DNA of 64,000 nucleotides from Zychaea mexicana (Eukaryota > Mucoromycota > Mucoromycetes > Mucorales > Lichtheimiaceae), in contig NW_026516669.1 in assembly GCF_025766255.1 (NCBI RefSeq), positions 682,001 through 746,000 of the forward strand. The letters run 5' to 3'. The position numbers and the translations under genes are program-made. The notes beneath the pieces are model-generated. The model did not search any database. It saw only the letters and a list, made by a program, of their open reading frames with translations, and was not told the DNA's origin. Numbering within the stretch: position 1 is the first letter of the stretch; the number at the start of each line of letters is the position of its first letter. Below are positions 1 to 12,100 of this stretch, in pieces.

Positions 1-11
1 AAGCAGAGAAG

Positions 12-1122
12 ATGCTTTATTCATATTTCGTGTATTATGTAACGTTATTGGCTGTTGTTGTTTGGACATGCGCCGCTGCAGATCCTCAAAAAAACCAACT
101 GATCGTGTTCGGTGATTCATACACTGGTAAAATCAGATATCCTGTTCGATGTTTTTTTCATAGGCAAGTGTCTCACACATTATCCCATTCACTTGTTGCA
201 ACGCGATGTGACATCAGCCGATGAAACCGACCTGTGTAATGGCCCGAAATGGGTTCGGCAACTGGGAAGCACATGGAGTAACGTTTCGATAACGAACTTC
301 GCTGTGGGTGGTGCATGTTGTATGAAGAGTGAAAATACTCCCAGCCCACCAATTACCCAACAAGCAGACAGCTATCTTGCCGAAAATCCAGACAACGACC
401 CGGCTACCAGCGTATACAGCATCTTTGTCGGCATCAATGATATGATTGCAAACGAGGGTAAATACTTGTTGCTAGTATTGGTAAATTTGGAATGTGATAT
501 TAACTTGTTGTGTGGGTCACCAGCACCCAACGACGTTATTTCGTGTATTCAAAGTCAGATAACTAGATTGAATCAACAAGTGCAGGGCAAGCAGTTCTTG
601 ATATTCAACATGGTTCCTTTTGATCACAGCCCTCGGATAATACAAGACAACCAAGCCAATTCTGCGGCACAGTGGATTGATGAATTCAACCAGAACCTCC
701 ATACATCCATGTCCTCTTTGCAGCAGCAATACTCGAATTTAACAATTGTCGTGATTGATACGCATGCCACGCTCCTCAACGTACTCAATCATCCAGCCGA
801 CTTTGGAATCACCAAAGGCGTCACTGATTATTACACGCATGTGAGCCCAGACCCTGGATCTAGCGGTGGCCAGATGCTCCAGAATGGCAACAAGTACTTT
901 TGGTTTGATAATGCGCATATCACCAGCATTGTCCACGAGCAAATTAGCAAAGCTGTCGTTGCCCAGCAACCGTTCCCATATCTTCCACTCATGGGTTCTC
1001 CTAGCTCGCCCAGCAACCCAATGGATCCTCACTATACATCTCCTCCTTCTACAGCATCCTCCACTGCACACCGTAATTACGCGCTGGCCACGTTCTTGAT
1101 CGCTCTTGCTTTACTGTCATAG
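12..1122 (+). CDS. GDSL-family esterase/lipase, probably GPI-anchored
   Basis: Exons 12-126, 218-457 and 524-1122, with GT-AG introns of 91 and 66 bp. The N-terminus has a hydrophobic signal peptide (about residues 1-23), followed by the GDSY block that carries the nucleophile Ser of SGNH/GDSL hydrolases. Downstream blocks are NGPKW, the GIND block with its conserved Asn, and FDNAHIT near the C-terminus with the Asp/His pair. The last 15 residues are hydrophobic behind a Ser/Pro/Thr-rich stretch, which suggests a GPI-attachment signal and a cell-surface enzyme. Substrate is unknown; acyl esters or lysophospholipids are family possibilities. An alternative acceptor at 163 would give a 37-bp intron and an insertion after GDSYT, so 217 is preferred. 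Confidence 0.8.
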
Positions 1123-1252
1123 AAATTCCCATCACTGTCATCATCCACTTTTTGTTTTATATCTTTCTCACATGTTAATGCTTTGTAACTTTTCTCTGTC
1201 TTTCTAATGTACAAAATTCTATTCCTTATTTTACAACCTATTTCCAAGATAG

Positions 1253-1611
1253 TCATGATGATTTTTTCTGCTGTTGGTCACTGTTGCTGCTGTTGGTATT
1301 GTCGCCAAAAGAGGTCGAAGGGAATGGTGCTTCTTTGCGTGACTCGTCCAAAAGCTTATCGATGCCTTTTTCTTTCAAGGTAACCTAAAAAAAAAGAAGA
1401 TACGAGTTAAATAATCGTTTATGGCAGCAGGGGCCCTGTCAAAAAATAAACTTTTACACTTTACCATAACGCATGCGCGATAATCCTTGAACAGATCTTC
1501 ACATTCGGGTGTAGTGTCACCCTTGAGAAACTTTTCAGAATACCATTTGTTGAAACAATTGTCGTATTTTTGCTTTAATTCTGTGCAATCGGCACCAACA
1601 CTGGAAGACAT
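1253..1611 (-). CDS. MDM35: Mdm35/TRIAP1-like mitochondrial intermembrane-space protein
   Basis: Exons 1465-1611 and 1253-1384 (80-bp intron) encode 92 residues. A twin CX9C motif is visible as Cys9/Cys19 and Cys37/Cys47, with the family hallmark WYSEKFLKG between them and [10 protein letters not shown] in exon 2. Mdm35 folds through the Mia40 pathway and partners the PRELI/Ups proteins that move phosphatidic acid and phosphatidylserine between mitochondrial membranes. The start was set at the Met of MSSSVGADC because Cys spacing and family length fit there. Upstream in-frame sequence (to 1692) lacks conservation and is probably 5' UTR. The gene ends 131 bp from the stop of the GDSL gene, in convergent orientation. 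The Ser/Gln-rich tail is divergent. Confidence 0.88.
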
Positions 1612-1833
1612 TTTGTTGTAGAAAAAGAAAGGTAAACGAATAAAAACAGCCCAGCCGGGGTTCATCTCCCAAGCAGGAAAGTTTGTGTCCACGCTTTTCG
1701 GATTAATGAAGTACCGAAGTCAAATAGATAGAGGGACCACAGGTCTAATTCTTTAGTTCAAACATTTATGAAAGACTCAGTGACCTTGTGTAATTGGTCA
1801 TTTCCTTGCGGTACAATTGGAAGGAAAATTAAG

Positions 1834-2214
1834 TCAGGACTGAGAAGAAACTGCGGATGTTTCAAATCGTCGTTGAAAGTGTGCGAGGCTAGTTAAGAGA
1901 ATAAAAGAATTCTTAATCAGGGAAAGAAGGGGACGGATAATTAGAATGAGAAGAAGGCCATTTTGGAATATGCTGTAAGGACGAGTATATACGTGTGTGT
2001 GTCTAGAGGAGGGCACCTTCTGTAGCAGGTTCTGGATCCGATGTATCATAGTCAACACCTGGATGGCTGAGACGGTCACACGGAGCAGAGTCGGCCGAGC
2101 TCTCCTCCATCTGCCACACAAAGATTTGACATCAGAGCGGGATAGATGGTTCAGAATGTAATCCAGTGGTTGCATATCATCGGGTAGCAATTCTGGGAGT
2201 GGTCTGAAAGCGTC
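1834..2214 (-). other. possible F-box-like fragment
   Basis: An open frame with no clear ATG at its head reads like a degenerate F-box: LPELLPDDM, then a leucine/isoleucine-spaced helix, SRSDVKSLC and a terminal RWRRA. This resembles the usual Leu-Pro start, 'hiLsyL..sDLkslc' middle and 'crrW' end. The remainder of the frame is hydrophobic and unconvincing. No splice sites that extend it were found. It may be a decayed F-box gene, a family that is abundant in Mucoromycota, or a chance match. Confidence 0.2.
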
Positions 2215-2658
2215 AAGGAGCTGGTCTAATCCTTATATAATATCAGACAAATCCACCAGCTTTAAGAACCGGTAATAAAGTATTTTTAGCAAATGTCCAG
2301 ATCATTCGTAAAGAGTACTCAAGGTACATCATCGTTTATTATCCACTTGCTTAACATCATATTTCAACAAGTGTACCAGTAACAAACTACTGCTTCAAGA
2401 TTAATAGATAGCAATAATTTTATATGGACGTACTATGTAGAGAGCAATATCCGACCAAGCGACAGTTATATTCATGCTTTTTTTGAATAATAAACCAGGC
2501 ACCATTAACTGCTATACGTAGGTCATGTAGCGGTAATATGTGAGTCAAGGGAGTGGTTTCTTTCAGCTCTTTATATATACACATCGTTGTATGATAGATA
2601 TAGCAATCTAGAAGAAATTAGTACATTACCTAGGATAAATGGATAGTGGAACCTCCAT

Positions 2659-3849
2659 TTATGATATACAACAGATTTTTTCAAACGAATTTTTATTGTG
2701 GATACGATTTGCGAACGTGATTCGTGTGGCAGGGGTGTGTGGATGGTGACAGCATAAAATCATGACTCTTCCATGTAGGGTTCCAAACCTAAGTCCTATT
2801 CCAGCAAACAGTAGAATCTCTCCCCCCTCATCATCAAACGTTTTCTTCAAAATAATATATCTATCATATGTAGTGAATCCGGACGCTAGCAAGGCAAGCT
2901 TGCAAGCCTTTACCCGGACATGTCGCAGCCATATTCTGTCGGCAACATTGTCCTTACAATCCATATGATAGAAGTGATCTCTGTTTAGATCGCCAACTTT
3001 ACAGAGGCTTTTGACCCTGTATGTGTAATCTCTGATGGTTATGCAAATGAAATAATTTGACATCCTATGTCACCAGCCCTATTTTTTTTCTCTCAGAGCA
3101 GTAGAAAGAAGGTTGGTAGGTAAGACAGCTCTTACCGACAAACGTATTGTTGGTGACACCAGGTAAAACAGCTTTGCATAAACGTTGCGTTACATCGTCT
3201 CCTCGGAATTCTGTGCACGAATTCCGGAATGTGATGCAGGCCTTTCCTTAATTGTTGTACTTTTGTGTCAAAGTGCAGGTTAAAAAGCAAACAAAGCTCA
3301 GAAGTGGTATGCTGGTTCGGTCGACGCTACCCCATCTGACCCGCGACACATTGCTAGCCTGGTAAGACGTGCCCAAAGCCTTAAACGATATGGTATATGA
3401 AAAGCAGTGTATGAACTAACAGCAGCCTCCAACGCTTGTATAATTCGAATCGATTGTTCAAAGACAGGTGGGTTGGCAAAGTTGGATACATAAGGCGGCT
3501 TAAACGTTGTGTCGATTTCATACAAGGTGCAATTCTTAAAGCATAACTGGTAGACCACTACACACATCCTTCGTTGTTGACTGCCTAACAATTTACTCGT
3601 GCCGGCTAACGAAGTTGCCAGATGGGCCATAGTATCCTACTAGTGGCGAAACCTTCTGTTAGCGACTTTAACATGCTGGATTGAAGCTGGGCTTGGAAAA
3701 AGCCGACGGAAGATACGGATTAGGCTAGACAAGGCTTGACTGCAGAGATCGGAGGGAATCTGATACCTTCCTTGTTGCACGGCGATAACTACACCACAAC
3801 AACGGAAAATGCTGAATCTACCGATCAACATAATTGCAGCTTCCGTCAA
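2659..3849 (-). other. cluster of unidentified minus-strand ORFs
   Basis: Three ORFs follow one another on the minus strand: 3849-3640 (no ATG), 3630-3298 (ATG start, 110 codons) and 3063-2659 (ATG start, 134 codons). Amino-acid composition is not extreme and the second and third look protein-like, but no motif was recognised and no convincing introns join them. They could be one eroded gene, possibly related to the F-box-like fragment downstream, or chance frames. Confidence 0.2.
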
Positions 3850-4724
3850 AAGAGCAACATCAATGATACATTACCATTTTCTTGATATTTTTGTTGAATC
3901 AGGAAACGGGTTGCTAAGAAGTTTGCATTCATGCACATGCACGATATAAGTGCCTACTTAAACTCAAGACGCCTTCTTGCTTTTGCCAAGAATAACTGAG
4001 GGTGGATCGATGTGAAAAGTGAAACTCTTTTTCTCTCTAACTTTTTGTTGTGTGTTTACATAAATAAAAGGCTTGTAACACTTAAGTACAAGACCACTAA
4101 AAATAGTGCCTCAATCGCTTCAGAAAAATCGTGGTACATGTTAGATTTCATATATAAACTCCCAGGGTTATTGCTACAAGTAGTCTGGGCGACAACATCC
4201 ACGCTGTAATAGCGATCATTATCTCCCGCACAAGATCGTAGGGGGTGCAATTAATGCTCTTTGCGTTTTGTTGGTTTTAATTTTGAAATTGCGAAAGAAG
4301 CGACTACAAGTGGTTAGCATAAGCATAGTAATTCAGTTGATAAATTGAACTCACTCAACGAAGACGATGTTCACTTTAATGTATGGCAATCACGTTATTC
4401 TACCTATCGTCATCAACATTACTAGCAACATACTAATTAATAATGTCAAGCTGTCGTATAGTGCCTTGATGACACAGTCATCGGATTTTCTATACTTAAT
4501 ACGCATTTTACAGGCAGTCGCTCCGTTATCAATAAGCATTTGCTAAATTGTAATCACATTTCTTCCAAGTCACTGTGGCATCTTGTATCATGCTTGTGGT
4601 ACATGTATTTAGTGGGAGTAATACACAGTTTCTTTGGACGAATCTGGCAGGGGTGCTTATCAATACAGTATGTGATGATCGTTACGGAGACTATAGTAAT
4701 AATCAATATAACGGTAATAATAAT

Positions 4725-5086
4725 CTAAAATTGTAACAACAGTATAGCAGCAGATCGTTTTGGAAACTTGAACATGTTTCTTGCAAGTATGACGGCGTCG
4801 GCATTGTCTGTTTTAATTGTATGGATGTTTGCATATTCTTTTTCAGCCCTCATAGGGTTCTCGGTCATGTATGAATTTTGTGTCGAGCCTTCCAAATAGT
4901 TTGTATCTGGCTCCACCTATCATAGTGGGTATTGTGGGCATTTATCTCTACCCCGGTCTCGTGAATTCCAGATGCTTTTGCAACTTTTGTGGTCGCACTA
5001 CCAATTACTGCCAGTAGTGTGGCAACTGTCCGTGGGTTTGCAAGCGGCTCGTTTTCCTTATATAAGACATCAGCGGGAAGTGTCAC
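4725..5086 (-). other. frameshifted unidentified ORF pair
   Basis: Two minus-strand frames overlap at 4865-4916. One holds about 70 residues with a hydrophobic ATLLAVIGSATT stretch. The other continues for 63 residues to a stop at 4725. Joined through a frameshift or short intron they could be the 3' end of one gene. No ATG begins the upstream frame, whose first codon is GTG. No family was recognised. Confidence 0.15.
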
Positions 5087-5218
5087 TACTCTTCGTGTAC
5101 AGAGAATGACTGGCTAAAGTTTAATTAACGAATAAAGAAGGGAGCTGAGAATTATTTTCTTATGATGCCCAACGATTTTTCGAAACTTTTATTCTTTTCC
5201 TACCACCAAGGAATAACC

Positions 5219-7084
5219 ATGTCTTCAAATGCCGAATTGTTGCAACGCATTGAACAGTTATCGGGTGCCATCAGACAGCATCAAATTAATCAGACTTCCA
5301 GTAACAGCACCAGCCATCGTGGCGGCAGCATGTATCGAGGCAGAGGGGCTCATCGCGGTGCACCCATTCTGCGCGGCAGCTCATGGACCCGTGGTGGTGG
5401 TCGTGGGGGAACCGTCCATCGCTCGCTAAACAACACTACCTCTCGTCCAATACCACCGCGTACACACCACAAGACGCTCGTTCTTAATCAGCCTCGATTA
5501 ACCTCATCCACTTTACCATCAACGACAGCAACAACAACAACTACTACTACCACCAAAAATGCCAGTTACCCCAGTACCAGCAGTTTGTTCACTCATACCC
5601 AACCAACGACCGCAGCACGCTCTCCTGTCAACCCCCGGCAACCCTCTATACCGCCATTGATAGAACCTAAACGTGTTTCCATCGATGGTGCCTCTTTTCT
5701 CGTAAAAGGCAGAAAGTTGATTCGGGAAGACAGATTAGGGGCACGACCGGCGAAATTGCCTGCCACAGGGTCTCATGTGCTAGTTTCAAAGCGACTCATT
5801 CACGGGTAATGTACTTCCAACATAGAAAGTTCCAAAGAAAATGACTACTAATCTAGTTTCAAAACTATAGACGACGTGATAACAACAGAAACATGGTTCT
5901 TGGTCAAATACCCCCGCCAGTACGTCGTAAAATTGTCAAGAAAGTTAAAGTACAACGAAGCAAGCGTGGTAATATGATTTTGATGCGCGAACCTGAAGGA
6001 TATGTTCGTCAAGGACGCTCTGGTAAATCGCTTGTATTGAAAACAAAACGAACCACAAAGCGTTACTGTGGTATTTTCACACGATATGGTATATCCTTAT
6101 TTTTCTATTAGTCAAGTCAAAGGGTCAATTTTGAAAGCAAACTTCTTTAATTGGTTATCTATTTCTTCTATTTTTTCAAACATAGGCAAATGCCCCAAGG
6201 GCCCCCGGTGCACATTTTTGCACGATCCTAACCATCGCGCCATCTGTCCTCGATTTTTGCAAGATCGGTGCCGTAAATCAGCGTCTGAGTGTCGATTATC
6301 GCACACGCCCAACCCGAATATCATGCCCCATTGTGTGCACTTCCAACGTGGCAGATGTACTAACTCTGAATGTATTTTCATGCATGTACGCGTGCGCCCA
6401 GATGCGCCCGTGTGTCGCGCCTTTGCCATGGAAGGATATTGCTCCAAGGGCTTGGAATGTCGCGAGAAGCATGTTCACGTATGCCCGGAGTTTGCAGAAA
6501 CTGGCAAGTGTTCGAATGCCAACTGTCGTCTGCCACATGTTGCTCGACGATCCGCCACTGAAACGGAGAACAGTAAATCTGCTGCTGGCGTTGTGCGTCC
6601 TGGAAGTTGGGTGAGTGCAGCCTATTTCCATGCACAGAAGGATGCCAAGCGCAAGGCAGCTGAGGAAAAACAGCAAAAGATGGCCAGTATGCAATTACAT
6701 TCAGCAATGCATCATAAACAAAAACTACAGCAGCAGCAGCAGCAGAAACAACAACAACACATTCAACAGGAAGGGTCTGCAAAAGAAGCTGTTACCAAAC
6801 TATCTCGAGAAAAGGAAGAAGAAGAAGAAGGGTTTGTACGGCTCTTTGACGATAGCGACGACGATGAAGAAGGTTGGGCCCAGTACTCTTCTCGGCCAGA
6901 AGATTCACAAGGAAACAATGAGCTGCGCTTTAATGAAAATGATGTAGAAGAAGAGAGCGACAGCGAAGAAGAAATTGAAGAAGAAGAAGAAGCAGAGGGT
7001 GGTAGCGGTAGTGGAAGCGAAGACGATTATGAAGAATACGAAATAGTAGATGGAGATGGAGATACTATTATTGTTCAAACATAA
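5219..7084 (+). CDS. CCCH zinc-finger protein, ZC3H3 type
   Basis: Exons 5219-5805, 5871-6088 and 6186-7084 encode about 567 residues. The N-terminal third is RG/RGG- and Ser/Thr-rich, followed by a short conserved block KRVSIDGASFLVKGRKLIR. The centre holds five consecutive CCCH fingers. The first straddles intron 2 (YCGIFTRYGKCPKGPRCTFLH) and the fifth reads CPEFAETGKCSNANCRLPH. This five-finger array is characteristic of metazoan ZC3H3 (Smicl) and fungal relatives, which act in mRNA 3'-end processing and nuclear export with the CPSF complex. The tail is coiled and Gln-rich, then strongly acidic with Glu/Asp runs. An in-frame ATG at 5162 exists, but 5219 (MSSNAELL) sits in better context. 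Confidence 0.85.
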
Positions 7085-7149
7085 AAAAGAAAATCGAAGA
7101 AAAAAGCAAAAATAAAATCATTTGTTACAAAAGAGAGAATATGGTACAG

Positions 7150-8751
7150 TTAAGGCTCGATATCATCGTCATCAATATTTTCTTCCTCTAGTTGTGGGTT
7201 ATCATCTAATAGGTCGTTATACGTCAGTTCCTCGATCGTATCTCCGGCAACAGCACCTTCACCGAGGACCGGCTCAGCAGGTTCGTAAACGGGTATCCGC
7301 GATTTGGAATACACTTTCATAGTATCGATCGTGTTTCCGTGGAGGTCATATGTGTCCCACACCAATTCCCAAGGTCGGCCTTGCATTGTAGGAGGTCTGA
7401 ACTCGAGAATAACGTAATGGAACTCCACAGACCGTGCTTCATACATTTGCCAATCCTTCACACGCTCAAAGTCCAAATCCCCACCTGCACCACCGATAAT
7501 CGTATAATGGATTCCGTTCCGTTGGCCGCGTTCATAATTATGCTGATGGCCCGAAATGACGAGATCCACGCCATACTTTTCGAATAGGGGAACAAACCGG
7601 TCCTTGACAAATGCGCCCCACTTGCTCTGGCCTTTTTTAAACCATCCGTCTGGTTCCCAGTATTCAATAAATGGCGGTACATGCACCACAACGACCCGCA
7701 TCTCAGCATTTTGGAATGCAGTGCTTGCGAGCTCATGCTTGAGCCAGGTATCTTGCTGCTCCCAATCCAAATTGCTGTCCAATACCACGAATCGAATGGC
7801 GCCTCCTGCCATAGAGAATGCGAACCATGGATCGCTGGACGGACTCACGCGTGTGTAATGATACTCATACGTAGGGTCATGGTCATGATTTCCGTGAGCA
7901 TAAATTATGGGCATACGCTGGCCGAGTCTAAAGAACGTCAAAGGGCCCACGAAATCGGTTTGCCATTGCCTTAAAGAAGGGTAGTTCTGGACGGCGTCAC
8001 CAGCATGTAATAGATAGTCCACGTTCTTGATACGTCGCAAGAGCGAAACAAATGTCCTCAATCCAAACTGGTTGTCGGCCATGGCAGCCATGCGTATCGG
8101 CTCTCGTGTCGTTGCGTGCCATCGAAATATATGCTTAGCCATCAGGCGCCTTGGCCGCTGCGTTTCAATCTTGTAAACGTACTGGCCACTAATGTCGAGC
8201 GGGCCAATGGTTGCCTTGTAGAGTGCGTGCCGATCGTCCAGAACAACAGCATCGACCACTTGCTCTGTCACTTGAGCTTCCAATTGATTCTTGCTCCACG
8301 CTATTGTCATGTCTCTCGGGCAGTTCATTTCCCAAACTACCTGAATGTGCTGTGTATCTTGGACGTACAACATTGGTTGCTTTCGTAGAACGCCGCACGG
8401 TATCCAGCCTCGGTCAAAAAGTGCATTGTCAAACTTAATGCGAAAGAATGCAAAGTATATGGCGATTGTGTTTTGGAAGCAGTACAGTAAAAGTAATAAG
8501 CCCAGTAGTGCAAAGAGGATGTGTTGTCGATATCGTCGCCAGCGCCATCGTCGTAATTTCGATGTCGGCTTTGTTAGTGTTGGAGTAATTACTTGTGGTC
8601 GGCTGTCCATGAGGGCATCGAGAAAGGCTTCTCGATGACGGGTATTGCTTTTGTTGTCATCGCTGACGGCGTCAGGGTGTGGAGAAGTTGGTTGTTTGTG
8701 TTGAAATGATACGGACGAGTAGGGTTCATAACTATTTGGATGCAACATCAT
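7150..8751 (-). CDS. membrane-anchored calcineurin-like metallophosphoesterase
   Basis: A single uninterrupted exon of 533 codons on the minus strand. After a basic N-terminus (RRWRWRRYR) there is one strongly hydrophobic segment (ILFALLGLLLLLYCF), so a type II membrane protein is likely. The catalytic domain shows the metallophosphoesterase blocks in order: MADNQFG, HAGDAV, YAHGNHDHD, VVVHVPP and SGHQHNYERG. The first metal motif is D-x-Q rather than the usual D-x-H. The fold order and GHQHNYERG resemble purple acid phosphatases. The C-terminus is acidic. The first in-frame ATG is the MM pair at 8749-8751; the frame stays open a little further upstream but has no ATG. Substrate is unknown. 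Confidence 0.82.
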   Translation of the reverse strand: MMLHPNSYEPYSSVSFQHKQPTSPHPDAVSDDNKSNTRHREAFLDALMDSRPQVITPTLTKPTSKLRRWRWRRYRQHILFALLGLLLLLYCFQNTIAIYFAFFRIKFDNALFDRGWIPCGVLRKQPMLYVQDTQHIQVVWEMNCPRDMTIAWSKNQLEAQVTEQVVDAVVLDDRHALYKATIGPLDISGQYVYKIETQRPRRLMAKHIFRWHATTREPIRMAAMADNQFGLRTFVSLLRRIKNVDYLLHAGDAVQNYPSLRQWQTDFVGPLTFFRLGQRMPIIYAHGNHDHDPTYEYHYTRVSPSSDPWFAFSMAGGAIRFVVLDSNLDWEQQDTWLKHELASTAFQNAEMRVVVVHVPPFIEYWEPDGWFKKGQSKWGAFVKDRFVPLFEKYGVDLVISGHQHNYERGQRNGIHYTIIGGAGGDLDFERVKDWQMYEARSVEFHYVILEFRPPTMQGRPWELVWDTYDLHGNTIDTMKVYSKSRIPVYEPAEPVLGEGAVAGDTIEELTYNDLLDDNPQLEEENIDDDDIEP

Positions 8752-9156
8752 CGATGCATTATACTTTGTTTTACTCCAGTATTCTCTACGGTTTAAGTAC
8801 AAGCAACCAAGAAAGATCGACGGTAAGTGAAGTTTTTCAGGGCTATATTAAGAACTGAGGTTACACGGAGCAAACTTTATAGTTTTTAGATGCATTTATA
8901 TCTTGCAGTGCATCATATTCTATCACTGCGATGTCGATTTGTATAAGTATGCGACCTGTCAGGAAACAATATGCATAATCGTGCTGGAAAGCCAAGGTTT
9001 ATAAGCTCTTAACATAATGGATGTATGCTTTATTAATAATGCTTTAGATGCTTTGTATACATTATAAATTTGGAATACAACAGAATAACAATAAGGTGGA
9101 AGTTGTGCAGTACTAGATATTATAGCGTGGTTGAAATACTCGTGTCGATGTTCGCA
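8752..9156. other. intergenic spacer
   Basis: 405 bp between the phosphoesterase start and the ABC-transporter stop, which lie in tandem on the minus strand. AT-rich. No coding or repeat signal was seen; it should contain the phosphoesterase promoter and the transporter 3' UTR. Confidence 0.5.
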
Positions 9157-12100
9157 TTACTGCGTGGCACTTAAAGATTGCTCGCGAACAAGAGTACTGT
9201 ATTGACCGTCAAGTCGAAGCAACTCCCAATGAGTGCCTTGCTCAACAATGCGCCCCCTTTCAATTACGCAGATAACATCAGCATTCTATAAGTTAAGATA
9301 GACAATCAAATACTCGTTAGCCTATGCAAACATACCACTCTTTTTTTGAGAAATAGAATGATTACCTGGATCGTGGAAAGACGGTGAGCGATTGTAATGG
9401 TTGTTCGTCCACCTTCTTGGATTACGTTGTCGATAGCAGCTTGGACTAGCTTTTCTGACTCAGAGTCAAGCGCAGAAGTCGCCTCATCCTAAATTTTGCA
9501 TGTCAGAACATTGGATACTTGGGAGACATAACAAAGCAAAGGCAAAAAGGGGAGGTTATTTGAAAATAGCATACCAGAAGCAAAACACGTGGGTTTCGCA
9601 GCAGGGCACGTGCAATAGCAATACGTTGCTTTTGACCGCCAGAAAGTTGTGAGCCCTTGTCGCCAACGGGGGTATTATATTTTTGGGGAAGACCTTCGAC
9701 AAAGCGATGGATATTGGCAGCAGTGGCGGCTTTGATGATGTCGTTTTCCGTGACCTTGATATTCTCCGGAGCACCATACCGAATATTATCTTCGACAGAC
9801 ATGTTGAATAGAACGGGTTCTTGGCCCACAAGCGACATGTGACTTCTTAGGTTGTCAAGCGAGTAGTTCTGCACATTCTGCTCGTCCAGTCGTACGGTTC
9901 CGCCGAGTGTGTCGTACCATCGTTCCAAGAGAGCAATAGTCGTAGACTTGCCACATCCGGATGCACCTACCAAGGCAATGGTCTTGCCAGCCATACCGGT
10001 GAAATCAAAATCACCGGTGAAAATTGGAACATCGGGTCGTGCTGGGTATCGGAAAGAGACCTTCTCACATTCTACTTGGCCTTGTACTGATACGGGCTCG
10101 ATGCCTTCAAGTTCCGGGTCAATCAATGGTTGGCGCTCCAGGGTTTCAAATGCAGAGAGAGCAGCGTATTTGGCCTTGGCGATACCCGAGACAAGAGCAG
10201 AACTTCGGCCGAGACCAAAAGCTGTGATCATCATGGCCATCAAGGTAACCATCATGTCCTCAATATTTATCATGTTGATACCAATCAATCGCACACCTGC
10301 ATAGAAGCAAACTGCATACATGTACATCATCATGCCTTGACTAATTGCATAGCCGATGGATCCAAAATATGCCTTGCGTTGTGCCAGTTTGTGGGGACGT
10401 AAGCCTGCTTTGTCGTACTTTTCCTCAAAGTAACTCTGCTTTGTCAATGATGCGACTGTACGGATTGTGTTGATAGCTTCGCTGGCGACCTCACCGGATT
10501 GTATATTCGCTTTTTTTGTGTCATCTTCAAAGTTCATTTCGACTTTGGCTTCGTACGCAGAGCCAAAAATAAGGAAAGGTACGCAAGCAAGAACAATCAG
10601 ACTTAGTGTCCAGCTGTAGACAAATGCGATAACGAAACCTTATGTATGAAATTTCTGGTTAGAGTGGGCCTTGCTGAAAATACAACACTAAAACATACTA
10701 ACTTGATATGATGCTTACCAGTAACGCCTGTGGAAATGATACTTGAGATCTCACCAACAATCTTGGAGATAATCTCGTTGACATTTTTCGCGTCAAGAGC
10801 GAGCATCGACGTGAGTGCACCAGTGTTGTTTGTTTCTTCGTCGTAAAATGCGACTTCTTGTTTCATGAATGCCTTAAATAAGCGCGACCGAAGTCTCCTT
10901 GTGTACCGCTCGCCAGCAACTTCAAAAGCTCCAACTTGCAGGGTCATACCAATCATCACCACAAGGGCAACAATCACAAACAGAAAAGCGTACAGGTTGG
11001 ATCCCGCCAGGGGACCTGGGCGGATGCTCTCGACGGTAGGATCGATCATGATCGTAATACACAGGGCAATCAATAAACCACTGATGGGGAAGCCCGTTCC
11101 AACCAACGCGCCACCAATGACACCGAGAACGACGAGAGGCCATTCAGGTCGCATATCCTTGAACACCTTGTAGAATGGTGTCTTGCTCGTCTTCCATTTC
11201 TGCTCTTGTTCGATCTCTCTTCGGCGTTCGACACCCACATTTTCTATGGAGGATGCAATGCTGTGTCGCTTGGCCATGCTGATAACAATTTCCTCTTTTT
11301 CGTCAACCACGCTGCCGTCGTCAACAGGTGTCGCATCATCGTCGTTGTGGCTGTCATCCGACTTTCCGTCTTGTTCCTCTTCCATGGCAATCAACTGCTT
11401 GCGTACCAATTCGGCATACGCACCGTCTTGTGCAATCAAGTCGTAGTGGTTGCCTTTCTCCACTACTTCGCCTTGCTTCATGACGATGATCAAGTCTGCG
11501 TTTCGAATGGTAGATAACCGATGGGCAATCATAAGTGTCGTGCGGTTTTGGGAAGCAACGTCGAGAGCGCTCTGTACTATTCGCTCAGATTTTGTATCTA
11601 AGGCAGACGTAGCCTAGTAATCATGTAACATAAAGAACAGAGTTATTTAGTGCTATGATAACATATAAAAGGTGGTAGGAATCCTACTGAATTATTTCTT
11701 GTTTACCTCATCAAGTAGCAAGATGGAGGGATTCTTGAGAATCGCTCGAGCAATGGCAACGCGTTGTTTCTGTCCACCGGAAAGCATGCTACCCTGCTGC
11801 CCGACCATTGTATCATAGCCTTTTGGTAATTGGGTGATAAACGAGTGGCAATTTGCCTTTTTACATGCTTCGATAATCTCTGTGTCCGTTACTTCGCGCA
11901 TTGCACCCATCAGCAGATTTTTTCGCAGGCTCATGTTGAATAGCACGGGCTCTTGTGACACCACACCAATTTGGCTGCGCAGCCACTGTACGTTGTAGTC
12001 CTTTATGTTTCGGCCATCGACTAGGACCTCACCGTCCATGGCATCATAAAAGCGCTGTAGTAGTTGTACTGTGGTCGATTTGCCAGAGCCTGAAGAACCC

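Larger units (their letters stand above)
1612..5218. other. gene-poor 3.6-kb interval with unidentified ORFs
   Basis: Lies between MDM35 and the ZC3H3-type gene. It is mostly AT-rich. Several minus-strand ORFs of 60-135 codons occur at 1834-2214, 2659-3849 and 4725-5086 and are listed separately. No tRNA, transposon terminus or recognisable domain was seen elsewhere. Confidence 0.5.

Noticed and set aside
6089..6185. ZC3H3 intron 2 as a possible U12-type intron (GTATATCCTT start)
   Set aside because: The donor differs from GTATCCTTT by an inserted AT, and there is no CCTTAAC-like branch site near the CATAG acceptor. It fits an ordinary U2-type GT-AG intron.
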